Origin: an uncultured Alistipes sp.
Lineage (GTDB): Bacteria; Bacteroidota; Bacteroidia; Bacteroidales; Rikenellaceae
Length of the DNA stretch: 54,537 nucleotides
Assembly: GCA_959604655.1 (NCBI GenBank)
Contig: CAUHCL010000003.1
Span: 1-54,537 of the forward strand
Direction of reading: 5' to 3'
Below the pieces are notes generated by a model. It was given only the letters and a program-made list of their open reading frames with translations, made no database searches and was not told the origin of the DNA. Every line of letters begins with the position of its first letter. Within the stretch, counting starts at the first letter, position 1. This document shows positions 32,747 to 42,225 of the stretch, piece after piece. Both the position numbers and the translations under genes were made by a program.

Positions 32747-34420
32747 ATGTGTGGATTCGTCGGAATGTTCGATATAGAGAACAACAGCAAGGATTACAGA
32801 GAACAGGTATTGCGCATGTCGAAGAAGATTCGGCACCGCGGTCCCGACTGGTCGGGCATATATTGCGGTGAGCGGGCTATAATCTCGCACGAGCGTCTGT
32901 CGATCGTCGACCCGCAGTCGGGCAAACAGCCGCTCTACTCGTCCGACGGCAAGATCGTGCTGGCCGTGAACGGCGAGATATACAACCATCGCGAGATACG
33001 CCGCGAGCTGGAGGGCGAATACGAGTTCCAAACAGGTTCCGACTGCGAGGTGATCATACCTCTGTATCAGCGCATGGGACTCGACCTGCTGGAGAAGATC
33101 AACGGCATATTCGCCTTCGCGCTCTACGACATGGAGCGCGACGAGTATCTCATCGCCCGCGACCCGATAGGTGTGATCCCGCTGTACATAGGCTGGGACA
33201 AGGCGGGGCATTTCTACGTGGCCTCGGAGATGAAAGCCCTCGAAGGGGTGTGCGCCACCATCAAGCCGTTCCTGCCGGGCCACTACTGGTCGAGCCGCGA
33301 CGGCGAGATGAAGCGCTGGTACCGCCGCGACTGGGAGTCGTACGAGGCGGTGAAGGGCAACCCCGTCGACATAGGCGCGCTGCGCACGGCGCTGGAGGAT
33401 GCCGTGCGGCGTCAGCTCATGTCCGACGTACCCTACGGCGTACTGCTCTCGGGCGGACTCGACTCGTCGATAATATCGGCCGTAGCCAAGAAATATGCCG
33501 ACAAGCGCATCGAGACGGGCAGCCGCGACACCGCATGGTGGCCGCAGCTGCACTCCTTCGCCATCGGCCTGAAGGGCGCGCCCGATCTGGCGGCGGCGCA
33601 GAGGGTGGCCGACATGATCGGAACGGTGCACCACGAGATACATTACACCATTCAGGAGGGACTGGACGCCCTGCGCGACGTGATCTACCACATAGAGACC
33701 TACGACGTGACCACGGTGCGCGCGTCGACGCCCATGTATCTGCTGGCGCGCGTCATCAAGTCGATGGGAATAAAGATGGTGCTCTCGGGCGAGGGCGCCG
33801 ACGAGATATTCGGCGGCTACCTCTACTTCCACAAGGCGCCCAATGCCGAGGAATTCCACAACGAGACAGTCCGCAAGATAGGCAAGCTGCATCTCTACGA
33901 CTGCCTGCGCGCCAACAAGGCCCTGAGCGCATGGGGAATCGAGGGGCGCGTGCCGTTCCTCGACAAGGAGTTCATGGACGTGGCCATGCGCATCGACCCC
34001 GAGGCGAAGATGGTGCGCGGCGAGCACAACATGGAGAAATGGGTGCTGCGCAAGGCTTTCGAGGACATGCTGCCCGAGTCGATCGTGTGGCGCCAGAAGG
34101 AGCAGTTCTCCGACGGCGTGGGCTACGGCTGGATCGACACGCTGAAAAAGATCACGTCGGAGGCCGTAAGCGACCGCGACATGTCGCTGGCAGCGGAGCG
34201 TTTCCCCATCAACCCGCCGCGCAACAAGGAGGAATATTACTACCGCACCATATTCGAGGAACTGTTCCCGTCACAGACGGCGGCACAGTGCGTGCCCTCG
34301 GTACCCTCGGTGGCATGCTCGACGGCCGAGGCGCTGGCGTGGGACGAGTCGTTCAAGAACATGAACGACCCCTCGGGCCGCGCCGTGTTCGGAGTGCACG
34401 AGAAGGATCTCAGGCACTGA
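32747..34420 (+). CDS. asnB: Asparagine synthetase B (glutamine-hydrolysing)
   Basis: 557 residues. Cys2 (MCGFVGMF) is the N-terminal glutaminase nucleophile; RHRGPDWSGIY, HERLSIVDPQSGKQPL and NGEIYNHREIR are glutaminase motifs. The synthetase half has LLSGGLDSSIISAVAKKY (PP-loop) and LSGEGADEIFGGYLYFHKAP. It makes asparagine from aspartate, ATP and glutamine. It is monocistronic and convergent with batB. Confidence 0.96.
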   Translation: MCGFVGMFDIENNSKDYREQVLRMSKKIRHRGPDWSGIYCGERAIISHERLSIVDPQSGKQPLYSSDGKIVLAVNGEIYNHREIRRELEGEYEFQTGSDCEVIIPLYQRMGLDLLEKINGIFAFALYDMERDEYLIARDPIGVIPLYIGWDKAGHFYVASEMKALEGVCATIKPFLPGHYWSSRDGEMKRWYRRDWESYEAVKGNPVDIGALRTALEDAVRRQLMSDVPYGVLLSGGLDSSIISAVAKKYADKRIETGSRDTAWWPQLHSFAIGLKGAPDLAAAQRVADMIGTVHHEIHYTIQEGLDALRDVIYHIETYDVTTVRASTPMYLLARVIKSMGIKMVLSGEGADEIFGGYLYFHKAPNAEEFHNETVRKIGKLHLYDCLRANKALSAWGIEGRVPFLDKEFMDVAMRIDPEAKMVRGEHNMEKWVLRKAFEDMLPESIVWRQKEQFSDGVGYGWIDTLKKITSEAVSDRDMSLAAERFPINPPRNKEEYYYRTIFEELFPSQTAAQCVPSVPSVACSTAEALAWDESFKNMNDPSGRAVFGVHEKDLRH

Positions 34421-34446
34421 TCCCCCGCACGCCGCAGGAGCTATAC

Positions 34447-34484
34447 GACAATCGGCCGCCGAAATTCCTCGGCGGCCGATTGTC
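34447..34484. terminator. Perfect 16-bp hairpin between convergent asnB and batB
   Basis: GACAATCGGCCGCCGA (34447-34462) and TCGGCGGCCGATTGTC (34469-34484) with a 6-nt loop. No T tract follows on the plus strand; it may act as a bidirectional terminator or transcript-end protector. Confidence 0.6.
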
Positions 34485-34514
34485 ATCTGCGGGGATTCAG
34501 CCCCGACGGAGAGG

Positions 34515-35552
34515 TTATGCCTCCTCCGCCTCGCGTTCCTCGCGGAAGATGTTGAAGCGCCTCAGACGCGGGTTGCGGCGGCCGAGGACCGACGTTTCGA
34601 GAAGCAGGAGCAGCAAAGCCGCCGCCACCAGATACTGGTACTGCTCGTTGTATTCCTCGAACCGCACCGTCGAAAGGTCGCTCTTCTCCATGTCGTTGAT
34701 GCTCTTCACTATCTCGTCCAGCCCGATCGACTGCTTCGTGGCGCGCACGTATGCGCCGTCGGTGATCGAGGCTATCTGCTCCAGCGTGCGTTCGTCGAGC
34801 TTCGACACCACCATCTCGCCCCGCTCGTCCTTCACGAAGTCGCCGCCTATGCGTATGGGCGCGCCCTCGGGCGTACCGATTCCGATGGTGTAGATGCGTA
34901 TGCCCTGCTCCTTGGCCATGCGCGCCGCTTCGAGGGCGTCGTCCTCGTGATTCTCACCGTCGGTGATGAGCACTATCACGCGACTCTTCTCGCTCTGGCT
35001 CGAAAAGGCCAGCATAGCCTGCTGCAACGCCTTGCCTATGGCCGTGCCCTGCTCGCCCACAAGCGAGGGCGATATGCGCTTGGCGAACGCCTGCGCCATG
35101 CGGTAGTCGGAGGTTATGGGCAGCTGCACCTTGGGCTCGCCCGCGAAGACCACCAGACCCACGCGCTCCTGCTGCAAGCCGTCGAACAGTCGGCCGATGG
35201 CATGTTTGGTGCGCTCCAGTCGGTTGGGCTCGAAATCCTCGGCCAGCATCGAGTTCGACACGTCCACCGCCAGCATCATCTCCACGCCGCGCGACTTCTC
35301 CTCGCGCAGCTTCGATCCGAATTGCGGACGTGCCGCAGCCAGCGCCAGCAGTGCGAACGCCGTGATGAAAAGCGCGGCCTTGAGGCGTATGCGTCCCCGC
35401 GAGAAATCGGGCATGAGGCTCCGCACGAGTTCGGGATTGCCGAAACGCGCCACCAGACGTTTGCGCCGCCGCGCCGCGAGGGCATAGACCGCGGCCAGCA
35501 CGGGCACCGCGATCAGCAGATAGAGCAGTTCGCCGTTTGCAAATCGGAACAT
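34515..35552 (-). CDS. batB: BatB-like vWA membrane protein
   Basis: 345 residues: N-terminal membrane helices (~8-25 and ~58-75), a vWA domain with DVSNS (MIDAS), GTAIGKAL and LITDGENHEDD, and a C-terminal membrane helix (LVAAALLLLLLETSV). This is the BatA/BatB architecture of Bacteroides aerotolerance operons. It starts one base after the batA stop and ends the operon at the asnB-facing hairpin. It probably acts at the inner membrane together with the MoxR ATPase. Confidence 0.88.
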   Translation of the reverse strand: MFRFANGELLYLLIAVPVLAAVYALAARRRKRLVARFGNPELVRSLMPDFSRGRIRLKAALFITAFALLALAAARPQFGSKLREEKSRGVEMMLAVDVSNSMLAEDFEPNRLERTKHAIGRLFDGLQQERVGLVVFAGEPKVQLPITSDYRMAQAFAKRISPSLVGEQGTAIGKALQQAMLAFSSQSEKSRVIVLITDGENHEDDALEAARMAKEQGIRIYTIGIGTPEGAPIRIGGDFVKDERGEMVVSKLDERTLEQIASITDGAYVRATKQSIGLDEIVKSINDMEKSDLSTVRFEEYNEQYQYLVAAALLLLLLETSVLGRRNPRLRRFNIFREEREAEEA

Positions 35553-35553
35553 A

Positions 35554-36540
35554 TCAGGGAATGCGTTTTAATATTACGTTACTGAACACGAATTCCAGCA
35601 GCAGCAACGCCATCGCGGCCAGCAGCCACGGCAGGAACTCTTCGTGATAGACGGTGAAGTCGGTGATCTCGACCTTACTCTTTTCCAGAGTGTTGATCTC
35701 GTCGTATATAGCCTGCAACTTCTCCTTGTCGGTGGCGCGGAAATACTTTCCGCCCGTGCGCTCGGCTATGCTTTCGAGCGTCGGCTCGTCGATCTCCACG
35801 TCCATGGGCTGAAACGACATGTTGCCGAACATGTCCACCACGGGATAGGGCGCCTTGCCGCGCGTACCCACGCCTATGGTGTAGACCTTGATGCCCATGT
35901 CGGCGGCTATGTCGGCCGCCATGAGGGGAGCCATCTCGCCGCGGTTGTTCACGCCGTCGGTGAGCAGGATTATCACCTTGCTCTTGGCATCGCTCTCGCG
36001 CAGGCGGTTTATAGCCGTGGCCAGACCGTTGCCTATGGCGGTGCCGTCCTCGATGACGCCGCTGCGTATGCGCCCCAGCATGGTCTGCAACGTACCCTGG
36101 TCGGTGGTCAGCGGCGACTGCGTGAAGGCCTCGCCCGCGAAGGCCACCAGACCTATGCGGTCGCCGAAGCGGTCGGCGATGAACGACCCCGCCACCTCCT
36201 TGGCGGCGGTGATGCGGTCGGGCTTGAAGTCGCGCGCCAGCATCGAGCCCGAAACGTCGACGGCCATCATTATGTCGATGCCCTCGGCGTCGGTGCGGCT
36301 CTGTTCCTCGACACCCTGCGGGCGCGCCAAAGCCACCACGGCCAGCGCGAACGCCGCCGCGCGCAGCACGAAGGGCATATGGCGCAGGCGGTAGCGCACC
36401 GTGCGCGGGGCGTGCCGCACGCCCTCGATGGTCGATATGCGGATCGCCGCGCCGCCTTGCAGCGTGCGGTAGATGTAGTAGGCCGTCATGGGCACCAGAA
36501 GCGCCAGCAGCCACAAAAGATATGGATTTGCGAATCTCAT
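35554..36540 (-). CDS. batA: BatA-like vWA membrane protein
   Basis: 328 residues. N-terminal helices (LLWLLALLVPMTAYYIY; a second at ~60), a vWA domain with DVSGS (MIDAS), DGTAIGNGLA and LLTDGVNNRGEMAPL, and a C-terminal helix (LLAAMALLLLEFVF). Its paralogue BatB follows. Both keep a complete MIDAS, so both can bind a divalent metal. Confidence 0.88.
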   Translation of the reverse strand: MRFANPYLLWLLALLVPMTAYYIYRTLQGGAAIRISTIEGVRHAPRTVRYRLRHMPFVLRAAAFALAVVALARPQGVEEQSRTDAEGIDIMMAVDVSGSMLARDFKPDRITAAKEVAGSFIADRFGDRIGLVAFAGEAFTQSPLTTDQGTLQTMLGRIRSGVIEDGTAIGNGLATAINRLRESDAKSKVIILLTDGVNNRGEMAPLMAADIAADMGIKVYTIGVGTRGKAPYPVVDMFGNMSFQPMDVEIDEPTLESIAERTGGKYFRATDKEKLQAIYDEINTLEKSKVEITDFTVYHEEFLPWLLAAMALLLLEFVFSNVILKRIP

Positions 36541-36556
36541 CGTCGTTTACCTTAAA

Positions 36557-37354
36557 CTACCAGTTCTTGCGGCCGCGAACCACGACACCCTTGGCCTTTT
36601 CGTCGAGCTTCTCCTGCGTCTTGTCCTCCTGCGCCTGTATGGCGTCGAGCAACTGACGCTGCTGCTGTTCGCTCATGCCGCTGCGCGGAGGCGCCTTCTG
36701 CTCGGAGGGATCGCCGTCGCCCTTGTCGTCGTTCTTGTCATCATTCTTGTCGTCGCCCTGACCGTCGTCCTTGTCCTGACCGCCGTCGTTATTCTTGTCC
36801 TGATTCTGGTCGTTGCCGCCACCGCCGCCTTGGTTCTGTTGATCTTGGTTTTGGTCCTGGTTTTGGTCCTGGTTCTGATCCTGCTGCGGGTCTTGATTCC
36901 GGTCTTGATTCTCCAGCAGTTTCTTGGTGTAGGCGTAGTTGTACTTGGCCTCCATGTCGTCGGGGTTGAGAGTCAGCGAACGGCGGTAGCTCCGCAGGGC
37001 CTCCTGCAACTTCTGCTGCGCGAACTGCGCGTTGCCGAGGTTGTAATAGGCCTCGGCGCGGTCGGCGTCGCTGCGCAGCGAATCGGCTGCGGCCGACGCG
37101 AGCAGCCGCTCGGCCTCGTCGTAACGGTCGGTGCGGATCATGGCGCCCGCCAGATCGTAAGCGGCCTCGAACGACGTGGAGTCGCACTCCAGAGCGCGCC
37201 GATAGAGGTCGGCGCTTCGGTCGTAGCGCTCCTTGGCGAAGTGGCGGTTGCCCTTGCGCACGAGCGAGCGTTCGGGCATGTTCTGCGCCGCAGCCTGCGC
37301 GACGCACACGACCGCCGCCACGCTCAACAACGTATTTATTACAAGTCGTCTCAT
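36557..37354 (-). CDS. Exported TPR protein (BatC-like)
   Basis: 265 residues from the ATG at 37354. It has a signal peptide (~1-23, VCVAQAAAQ) and three to four TPR-like units at ~30-130 (RHFAKERYDRSADLYRRALE, EAYYNLGNAQFAQQKLQEAL). A very Asn/Asp/Gln-rich linker (~145-215, repeated NQDQ) and a basic C-terminus (VVVRGRKNW) follow. TPR protein plus BatA and BatB matches BatC, but here it precedes batA. The linker is encoded by an imperfect 12-base tandem repeat and may vary in length between strains. Confidence 0.78.
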   Translation of the reverse strand: MRRLVINTLLSVAAVVCVAQAAAQNMPERSLVRKGNRHFAKERYDRSADLYRRALECDSTSFEAAYDLAGAMIRTDRYDEAERLLASAAADSLRSDADRAEAYYNLGNAQFAQQKLQEALRSYRRSLTLNPDDMEAKYNYAYTKKLLENQDRNQDPQQDQNQDQNQDQNQDQQNQGGGGGNDQNQDKNNDGGQDKDDGQGDDKNDDKNDDKGDGDPSEQKAPPRSGMSEQQQRQLLDAIQAQEDKTQEKLDEKAKGVVVRGRKNW

Positions 37355-37358
37355 GATC

Positions 37359-38396
37359 TTAACTCTTTGTGTCGTCGGTCTGTCCCGAAGCGGGCGTCGC
37401 CTCGTCGGCATCCTCGTCTTCGGCAGGTTCCTCGGGCTTGGTCTGCTCCACGAAATCGCATGCGGCGCGATAGGCCGCCTCGTTCTCGTCGGCCTCGGGC
37501 GCGGCCTTGGCGAACTTCACCAGATCGGCCTCGCGGAGTATCTGCGCCAGATCCATGGCGCTCTTGCGCGGAAGATCGACGCCGCGCATGGCCTCAACGA
37601 TCTCGTCGGAGGTCATCTCCATGGCCCCCACACCGAAGCGGCCCGCGATGTAGGTGCGCAGAATGTCGGTCAGCGCCGAATAGTAGAGCTTGTGCTTGCC
37701 CTCCTGCCAGAGCCTCTGCGCGCGCAGCTTCTCCAGTGCCGCGAGGGCCGCTTCGTGAGGCGGCAACGGCGGCGCGGGGCGGAACATGTCGGTGATGCGG
37801 CGACCGTAACGCGCCAGAATGCGCCTTGCGGCATAGGCCAGCGCCGCCAGCACGAGCAGCACGACGAGCGTCCATTTTATGTAGCCCGTGATCTCGCCGA
37901 AGCGGAACGGCAGGGTCTTCTGCGGCTTTATGTCGAATATGGAGTGCGACGTGGAGTCGATCTGTATGGTCGTCACCAGCAGTTCGAGCGTGTCGGCGCC
38001 GCCTATGGTGTCCACAATGTTCTTGTCGGCATACATCACCTGCGGCACCACGCGGTGGATGCCCTCGTCGAACGCCGCCAGACGGTAGCTCTTGCGGATC
38101 TTCAGCTTGCGCCCCTCGCGCGAGAGGGTATCTGCGGGCAGATCCTCTATCAGTTCGTACGAATCGGCCCCTTCGCCTCCGAACGAGGGGAAAAAGACGC
38201 TCTGCACCAGATCCTTCTCCACCACGATGGAGTAGACGAACCGATCGCCTATGCCCACCGAGTCGGGCTCGACGGAGCCGCTCACCACGGGGGCGTTGGG
38301 CGGCAGGGCGGGCTTTTCGGCCACCTGCCCGTTCTGCGCCGCGGCCGCTCCAAGAGCGAGCAGTGCCGCCGACAACATATATGAAAAGTGTCTCAT
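37359..38396 (-). CDS. Exported single-TM protein of the MoxR/Bat operon
   Basis: 345 residues. A signal peptide (~1-20), a beta-rich periplasmic domain (~35-160, VGIGDRFVYSIVVEKDLVQS recalls BatD), a membrane helix (~175-198, WTLVVLLVLAALAYAARRIL), and a helical cytoplasmic domain (~215-310) ending in an acidic tail. The family is not clear to me; DUF4381-like or a reduced BatD are both possible. It overlaps the DUF58 gene by four bases and precedes the TPR gene by four, so it belongs to the same complex. Confidence 0.68.
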   Translation of the reverse strand: MRHFSYMLSAALLALGAAAAQNGQVAEKPALPPNAPVVSGSVEPDSVGIGDRFVYSIVVEKDLVQSVFFPSFGGEGADSYELIEDLPADTLSREGRKLKIRKSYRLAAFDEGIHRVVPQVMYADKNIVDTIGGADTLELLVTTIQIDSTSHSIFDIKPQKTLPFRFGEITGYIKWTLVVLLVLAALAYAARRILARYGRRITDMFRPAPPLPPHEAALAALEKLRAQRLWQEGKHKLYYSALTDILRTYIAGRFGVGAMEMTSDEIVEAMRGVDLPRKSAMDLAQILREADLVKFAKAAPEADENEAAYRAACDFVEQTKPEEPAEDEDADEATPASGQTDDTKS

Positions 38397-39283
38397 CGCT
38401 GCTTGAAAAGTTTAATGAGTTCGGCCACGTAGTCGCCTTCGGTCGATATCATGGCCGTGTCGATGCGGTTGCGGCGCAGCATGTCGTTCACCTCGCCGTC
38501 GCGGCGGCGCCAGCTCTCGGCGTAGTGCTCCCTCACGCGGGCCGACGAGGTGTCGACCCACGCCTTGCGGCCCGTCTCGGCGTCCTGCAACTCGACGATG
38601 CCCACGTCGGGCATCTCGGCCTCGCGCGGATCCCACACGCGGATCCCCACCAGATCGTGCTTGCCGCCCGCGATCTTCAGCGCGTCGTCCAGCGCGGCGC
38701 GGTCGCGGGGGGCGTCCATGAAGTCGGAGAGGATGAAGGCCGTGCAACGCTTCTTGTTGACGTTGGTCAGGTAGCGCACCGCCTCCGATACGGCCGTGCG
38801 CGGCGACTCGGGGCGGAACTTCACCAGCTCGCGGATTATCATGAGGATATGGCTGCGGCCCTTCTTGGGCGGGATGAACTTCTCGACGCGGTCCGAAAAA
38901 AATATGCACCCCACCTTGTCGTTGTTCTGCGCGGCTGAGAATGCCAGCACGGCCGCGATCTCGGTCATCACGCACTTCTTGAACCGCTCGGCGGTGCCGA
39001 ACATGCGCGAGCCGCTCACGTCGACCAGAAGCATCATCGTCAGTTCGCGTTCTTCCTCGTAGATCTTGATGTGAGGTTTCGACGAACGCGCCGTCACGTT
39101 CCAGTCGATGTCGCGCACGTCGTCGCCCGCGCGATACTCCCTCACCTCGGAAAACGACATGCCCCGTACGCGGAAAGCCGTGAGGTACTTTCCCGCGAAG
39201 ATCTCGTTCGACAGACCTCGGGTCTTGATCTCGATCTTGCGAACGCGTCTGAGGATATCGTTCTCGGTCTCCTGCATCGTCAT
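38393..39283 (-). CDS. DUF58 domain protein
   Basis: 296 residues from the ATG at 39283, which overlaps the moxR stop by one base. The DUF58 signature is SFSEVREYRAGDDVRDIDWNVTARSSKPHIKIYEEERELTMMLLVDVSGS, seen here as SEVREYRAGDDVRDIDWN (~35-52), followed by a vWA-like fold with DVSGSRMF. No membrane segment. DUF58 proteins regularly pair with MoxR ATPases, as here. Confidence 0.9.
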   Translation of the reverse strand: MTMQETENDILRRVRKIEIKTRGLSNEIFAGKYLTAFRVRGMSFSEVREYRAGDDVRDIDWNVTARSSKPHIKIYEEERELTMMLLVDVSGSRMFGTAERFKKCVMTEIAAVLAFSAAQNNDKVGCIFFSDRVEKFIPPKKGRSHILMIIRELVKFRPESPRTAVSEAVRYLTNVNKKRCTAFILSDFMDAPRDRAALDDALKIAGGKHDLVGIRVWDPREAEMPDVGIVELQDAETGRKAWVDTSSARVREHYAESWRRRDGEVNDMLRRNRIDTAMISTEGDYVAELIKLFKQR

Positions 39284-40281
39284 TAGGGAACTATTACGTT
39301 GTTCAATATCTCGGTTATGATCTGCTCGGTCGAGATGTTCTCGGCCTCGGCCTCGTAGGTGAGCCCTATGCGGTGGCGCAGCACGTCGTGGCACACGGCG
39401 CGCACATCCTCGGGGATCACGTAGCCGCGGCGGCGGATGAAGGCGTAGGCGCGGGCCGCCTTGGCGAGCGATATGCTGGCGCGCGGCGAGCCTCCGTAGG
39501 CGATCAGCGGCTGCAACTTGTCGAGACTGTACTCGGCGGGCTCGCGTGTGGCGAAGATGATGTCGATGATGTACTTCTCGATCTTCTCGTCCATGTAGAC
39601 GTCCTCCACCACGCGGCGGGCCTTCACTATGTCGTCGGGCGAGATGACCTTGGCCACCTCGGGCATGCCGCCGCCCGCGAGGTTCATGCGCACGATCTCG
39701 CGTTCCTCCTGCTTCTTGGGGTACGATATCTTGGCCTTGAGCATGAAACGGTCGACCTGCGCCTCGGGCAGGGGATAGGTTCCCTCCTGCTCCAGCGGGT
39801 TCTGCGTGGCCAGCACGAGGAACGGCTCGGGCAGGCGGTAGGTCTCGTCGCCGATGGTCACCTGACGCTCCTGCATGGCCTCCAGCAGTGCGCTCTGCAC
39901 CTTGGCGGGCGAGCGGTTGATCTCGTCGGCCAGCACGAAGTTGGCGAACACGGGACCCTTGCGCACCACGAACTCCTCGTTCTTCTGCGAATAGATCAGC
40001 GTACCCACCAGGTCGGCGGGCAACAGGTCGGGGGTGAACTGCACGCGGGCGAAATCGGCGTCGACGGCCTTGGCCAGCGTGGTTATGGCCAGCGTCTTGG
40101 CCAGGCCCGGCACGCCCTCCAACAGGATGTGGCCGTTGGAGAGCAGGCCTATCAAAAGCGTGTCGACCAGATGGCCCTGACCCACTATCACCTTGCCCAT
40201 CTCGGCGCGCAGGGTGTCGACGAAAACACTCTCGCGCTCGATTCGTTCGTTAAGCTCCTTGATGTTGATTACTTCGCTCAT
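39283..40281 (-). CDS. MoxR-family AAA+ ATPase
   Basis: 332 residues. Walker A is GHILLEGVPGLAKTLAITTLA (~50-70), with VQFTPDLLPADLVGTLIY, Walker B VLADEINRSPAKVQSALLEAM, sensor-1 VLATQNPLEQEGTYPLPEAQ and the C-terminal lid GGSPRASISLAKAARAYA. It acts as a chaperone-like ATPase on vWA partners. First gene of the minus-strand operon; it has a -7 box at 40493-40500 and a ~200-base leader. Confidence 0.94.
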   Translation of the reverse strand: MSEVINIKELNERIERESVFVDTLRAEMGKVIVGQGHLVDTLLIGLLSNGHILLEGVPGLAKTLAITTLAKAVDADFARVQFTPDLLPADLVGTLIYSQKNEEFVVRKGPVFANFVLADEINRSPAKVQSALLEAMQERQVTIGDETYRLPEPFLVLATQNPLEQEGTYPLPEAQVDRFMLKAKISYPKKQEEREIVRMNLAGGGMPEVAKVISPDDIVKARRVVEDVYMDEKIEKYIIDIIFATREPAEYSLDKLQPLIAYGGSPRASISLAKAARAYAFIRRRGYVIPEDVRAVCHDVLRHRIGLTYEAEAENISTEQIITEILNNVIVP

Positions 40282-40492
40282 AACATAATTTTTTGCTTTG
40301 CCCGCCCGACGCGCGCGAGGGCGCGACGGCGGAGCGTCCGTTATTTCGTTTTGTTTGTTATTGTCTGTCTCCCTTCCTGCGGCCGCGGACCGTCGCCCGA
40401 CCGTCCCGACGCGGCTTCGGCACCCGTCGGCGAATTTGCAACTTGCGTACCTTACGCAACGTATCGTATTCGATTATTATTGCAAATATATA

Positions 40493-40500
40493 CAAAAAAG
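40493..40500 (-). promoter_or_regulatory. -7 box of the moxR-bat operon
   Basis: The minus strand reads TATATTTG at 40500-40493. No good TTTG lies at -33. This predicts a leader of about 205 nt before moxR. Confidence 0.5.
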
Positions 40501-40608
40501 TCGTAATTATTCCACTCGGCCGCACCGATCGTGCGAAGCGCCGCGGCACGTCGCGGCGGAGTGCGACTCCTTTTGCGGCATAAAAGGATGAAATTCGAAT
40601 AATATTAG

Positions 40609-40616
40609 TAACTTTG
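40609..40616 (+). promoter_or_regulatory. -7 box of the flippase gene
   Basis: TAACTTTG, a full match to TAnnTTTG, 76 bases before the start codon. No -33 TTTG at the usual spacing. Confidence 0.5.
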
Positions 40617-40691
40617 CAAGTTACAAGCGCCTGCTGCGCGCGGAGCGGGGCTCGGGAAACGACGGTCCCGCGAAGATAACGAACCCGACGC

Positions 40692-42170
40692 ATGATAGAA
40701 AAATTAGCCAAACAGACAGCCGTTTACGGCCTGAGCACCATAGTGGTGAGGTTCCTGAGCTACCTGCTCACGCCCTACTACACGCGCGTGTTCGGGCCCG
40801 ACACCTACGGAATCGTCACCGACGTCTATGCGCTCATACCCTTCGCGCTGGTGCTGCTGTCGATGGGCATGGAGTCGAGCTATTTCCGCTTCTCGGCCAA
40901 GGCCGAGGCGGCGGGCGGCGACGTGGCGGCGGCCAAACGGCGCATATTCGCCACCACGTGGGGCGCCACGCTGACGGCCGCGGCGGTGTTCTTCGCCCTC
41001 GTCGTGCTGCTGCGTCACGACGCGGCGCGGCTCATGGGTGCGGCATACGTCGGCCACTCGGAGTACGTGGTTCTGACGGCGGCGATCATACTGTTCGACG
41101 TGGCGGCCATGATACCCTTCTCGCGTCTGCGCGAGCAGGGACGGGCCATGACCTTCGTCATGCTCAAAGCCGCCAACGTGTCGGTGAACGTCGCCCTGGC
41201 CTTCGCATTCGGTACGGCGGGACTCTTCTCGACCCCGCTCGGCGTGGGATGGGTGCTGGTGGCCAACCTCGCCGCGAGCATAGTGACACTCGCGCTGGTG
41301 GTGCGCACCGCCGACCGTACGGCGCCCCGCATCGACCGCGCGCTTCTGATGCGCATATTCGCCTACTCGCTGCCGCTGCTGGTGAGCGGCATAGCGGGCA
41401 CGGCCAACGAGTTCATCGACCGCCAGCTTATAAAATACATCCTGCCGCAGTCGATCGCCATGTCGCAGCTCGGATTCTACGGTGCCATAACCAAGATCGC
41501 CGTGGTGATGACCCTCTTCACGCAGATGTACCGCCTCGCGGCCGAGCCGTTCTTTCTGGCCAACTTCCGCAAGGAGGAATTCATCGCCTCGAACGCCGCA
41601 GCGCTGAAATACTTCGTCATGGCCTCGATGGCCATATTCCTCGGCATAGCGCTGTTCCGCGACGCCTTCGCCTTCATCGTGGGCCGCGAGTTCCGCGAGG
41701 GGATCTTCATCCTGCCCGTGGTGCTGGGGGCCAACGTGCTGAGCGGCGTGTGGCTCAACATGTCGTTCTGGTACAAGCGCGAAGAAAAGACGCGCTACGC
41801 AGCCTACATAACCTTCACGGGGCTGTTCTTTTCGGTGGTGTTCAACCTGTTGCTGCTGCCGCGCCACGGTTACTACGGCGCCGCGTGGGCACGCCTCATA
41901 GCCGAGACGGCCATGGTGTGGGTGAGCTGGCGGCTCAACCGACGCTACTGCCCCACGCCCTACGACTTCCGCCGCATGGGGGAATACGTGGTACTGGCGC
42001 TGGCGCTCTTCGCCGCGAGCGAGGCCTTCGCACGGCTGTGCGAGCCTGCGGCGTGGCTGCTCTACACAGTCGACGCGCTGCTGTTCGCACTGTTCCTGCT
42101 CTTCGCCGTGCGGCGCGAGAGGATCGACGTACGGGCATTGATCGCCTCGGCACTGCATAGAAAACGTTAA
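40692..42170 (+). CDS. Polysaccharide flippase (Wzx/MATE-like)
   Basis: 492 residues with about 12-14 hydrophobic helices and the start KLAKQTAVYGLSTIVVRFLSYLLTPYYTRVF, seen as LLTPYYTRVFGPDTYGIVTD, which is the Wzx/polysaccharide-synthesis signature. It moves lipid-linked oligosaccharides across the inner membrane. Central loops carry scattered Arg and Lys (FRKEEF, YKREEKTRYAAY), as in flippases. It is not inside a glycosyltransferase cluster, so its polysaccharide is unknown; a role in envelope glycan or lipid export is likely. Confidence 0.88.
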   Translation: MIEKLAKQTAVYGLSTIVVRFLSYLLTPYYTRVFGPDTYGIVTDVYALIPFALVLLSMGMESSYFRFSAKAEAAGGDVAAAKRRIFATTWGATLTAAAVFFALVVLLRHDAARLMGAAYVGHSEYVVLTAAIILFDVAAMIPFSRLREQGRAMTFVMLKAANVSVNVALAFAFGTAGLFSTPLGVGWVLVANLAASIVTLALVVRTADRTAPRIDRALLMRIFAYSLPLLVSGIAGTANEFIDRQLIKYILPQSIAMSQLGFYGAITKIAVVMTLFTQMYRLAAEPFFLANFRKEEFIASNAAALKYFVMASMAIFLGIALFRDAFAFIVGREFREGIFILPVVLGANVLSGVWLNMSFWYKREEKTRYAAYITFTGLFFSVVFNLLLLPRHGYYGAAWARLIAETAMVWVSWRLNRRYCPTPYDFRRMGEYVVLALALFAASEAFARLCEPAAWLLYTVDALLFALFLLFAVRRERIDVRALIASALHRKR

Positions 42171-42225
42171 AAAATGATGACAATTAATATGAAGATGGTA
42201 TTATCCGATTTCGGTTTGTAATGAC

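Larger units (their letters stand above)
40282..40691. other. Divergent promoter region between moxR and the flippase gene
   Basis: 410 bases. Minus -7 box at 40493-40500 and plus -7 box at 40609-40616, each facing its gene. GC-rich leaders flank both. No gene or repeat copy recognised. Confidence 0.55.
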
